DNA from: Actinomycetes bacterium
GTDB lineage: Bacteria > Actinomycetota > Acidimicrobiia > Spongiisociales > UBA5794
Assembly: GCA_023336765.1 (NCBI GenBank)
Contig: JAMBLL010000041.1
Span: forward strand, 1 to 9,893
Direction of reading: 5' to 3'
Length of the DNA: 9,893 nucleotides
Shown: positions 9,797-9,893 of the stretch, one piece after another
Numbering within the stretch: the first letter of the stretch is position 1
How the letters are laid out: each line of letters starts with the position of its first letter
The notes under the pieces: model-generated
Database searches by the model: none
The model's input: the letters and a program-made list of their open reading frames with translations, nothing else
Told to the model about the DNA's origin: nothing
Position numbers and translations under genes: made by a program

Positions 9797-9819
9797 CTCC
9801 CCCAGAGGAACTGGGAGAG
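9797..9819. repeat. Stem-loop downstream of the radical SAM gene
   Basis: CTCCCCCAG (9797-9805) pairs with CTGGGAGAG (9811-9819) with one C-A mismatch and a 5-nt loop. An alternative stem, CCTCTG (9775-9780) with CAGAGG (9803-9808), would exclude it. No T-run follows, so it is not a typical intrinsic terminator. It could still mark the end of the transcript starting in the upstream gene, or be part of a palindromic intergenic element together with the next repeat. Confidence 0.55.
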
Positions 9820-9893
9820 AATTCCTTCTGACTCCTGCCCCATTTGCTGGGCGACAAATTCCTTCTGACTCCTCCCTCGGCTCTTTGGACGGG
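9820..9893. repeat. 17-bp direct repeat with 37-bp period, running to the window edge
   Basis: AATTCCTTCTGACTCCT occurs at 9820-9836 and again at 9857-9873, perfectly conserved, followed each time by about 20 nt of dissimilar sequence. The first intervening segment has a short GCCC/GGGC complementarity. The second is cut by the window end. A third copy, if present, would begin at about 9894. No protein-coding frame of gene-like quality covers the stretch. Confidence 0.8.

Noticed and set aside
9820..9893. CRISPR array at the right edge
   Set aside because: The conserved part is only 17 bp with 20-nt intervals and two copies. It is shorter than CRISPR repeats and spacers, and no cas gene is visible.

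Overview
The window is moderately GC-rich and comes from a bacterium with the classical ADP-glucose glycogen pathway. The protein style (short GlgP, GlgX opening with a WPGQPYPLGAT-like block, GlgC with GADHIYRMD) and frequent GTG/TTG starts suggest an actinobacterium, possibly a deep or uncultured lineage. This is inference from sequence style only; no rRNA or marker gene is present.

Left part (1-6626): a glycogen metabolism locus. The 3' part of glgC (ADP-glucose pyrophosphorylase, cut by the window edge) reads rightward. It meets head-on a leftward operon, glgP-glgX-glgA (phosphorylase, debranching enzyme, glycogen synthase). The three operon genes are joined by 4-nt stop/start overlaps (TTGA and GTGA), and none starts with ATG, so translation is probably coupled. 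GlgC makes ADP-glucose and GlgA polymerises it. GlgP shortens the outer chains and GlgX removes the branch stubs that GlgP leaves. No branching enzyme (glgB) is in the window.

Between glgC and glgA (1027-1150, reaching into the end of glgA) lies a compact repeat block. It has four CGTAAAT heptamers facing a reverse-complement set, giving a perfect 27-bp inverted repeat. The 75-nt loop carries a 14-bp tandem repeat flanked by 9-bp direct repeats. The last codons and stop of glgA lie inside the right arm, so the GlgA tail is repeat-encoded.

Middle (6627-6871): a divergent regulatory region with the glgP ribosome binding site and a perfect 10-bp inverted repeat.

Right part (6872-9742): two rightward genes. 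The first encodes a cysteine-free DUF1254/DUF1214 protein of unknown function. The second encodes an anaerobic sulfatase-maturating radical SAM enzyme (anSME) with all eleven expected cluster cysteines plus an extra C-terminal SEC-C zinc motif. No sulfatase gene is in the window, and the DUF1254 protein has no sulfatase-type target motif.

Right edge (9743-9893): a hairpin followed by a 17-bp direct repeat with 37-bp period that runs to the window end. It looks like a dispersed or tandem non-coding repeat element that may continue outside.

The most notable points are the heptamer inverted repeat that has entered glgA, the SEC-C fusion on the sulfatase maturase, and the truncated repeat array at the right edge. 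I see no clear defence, mobile or otherwise new multi-gene system.
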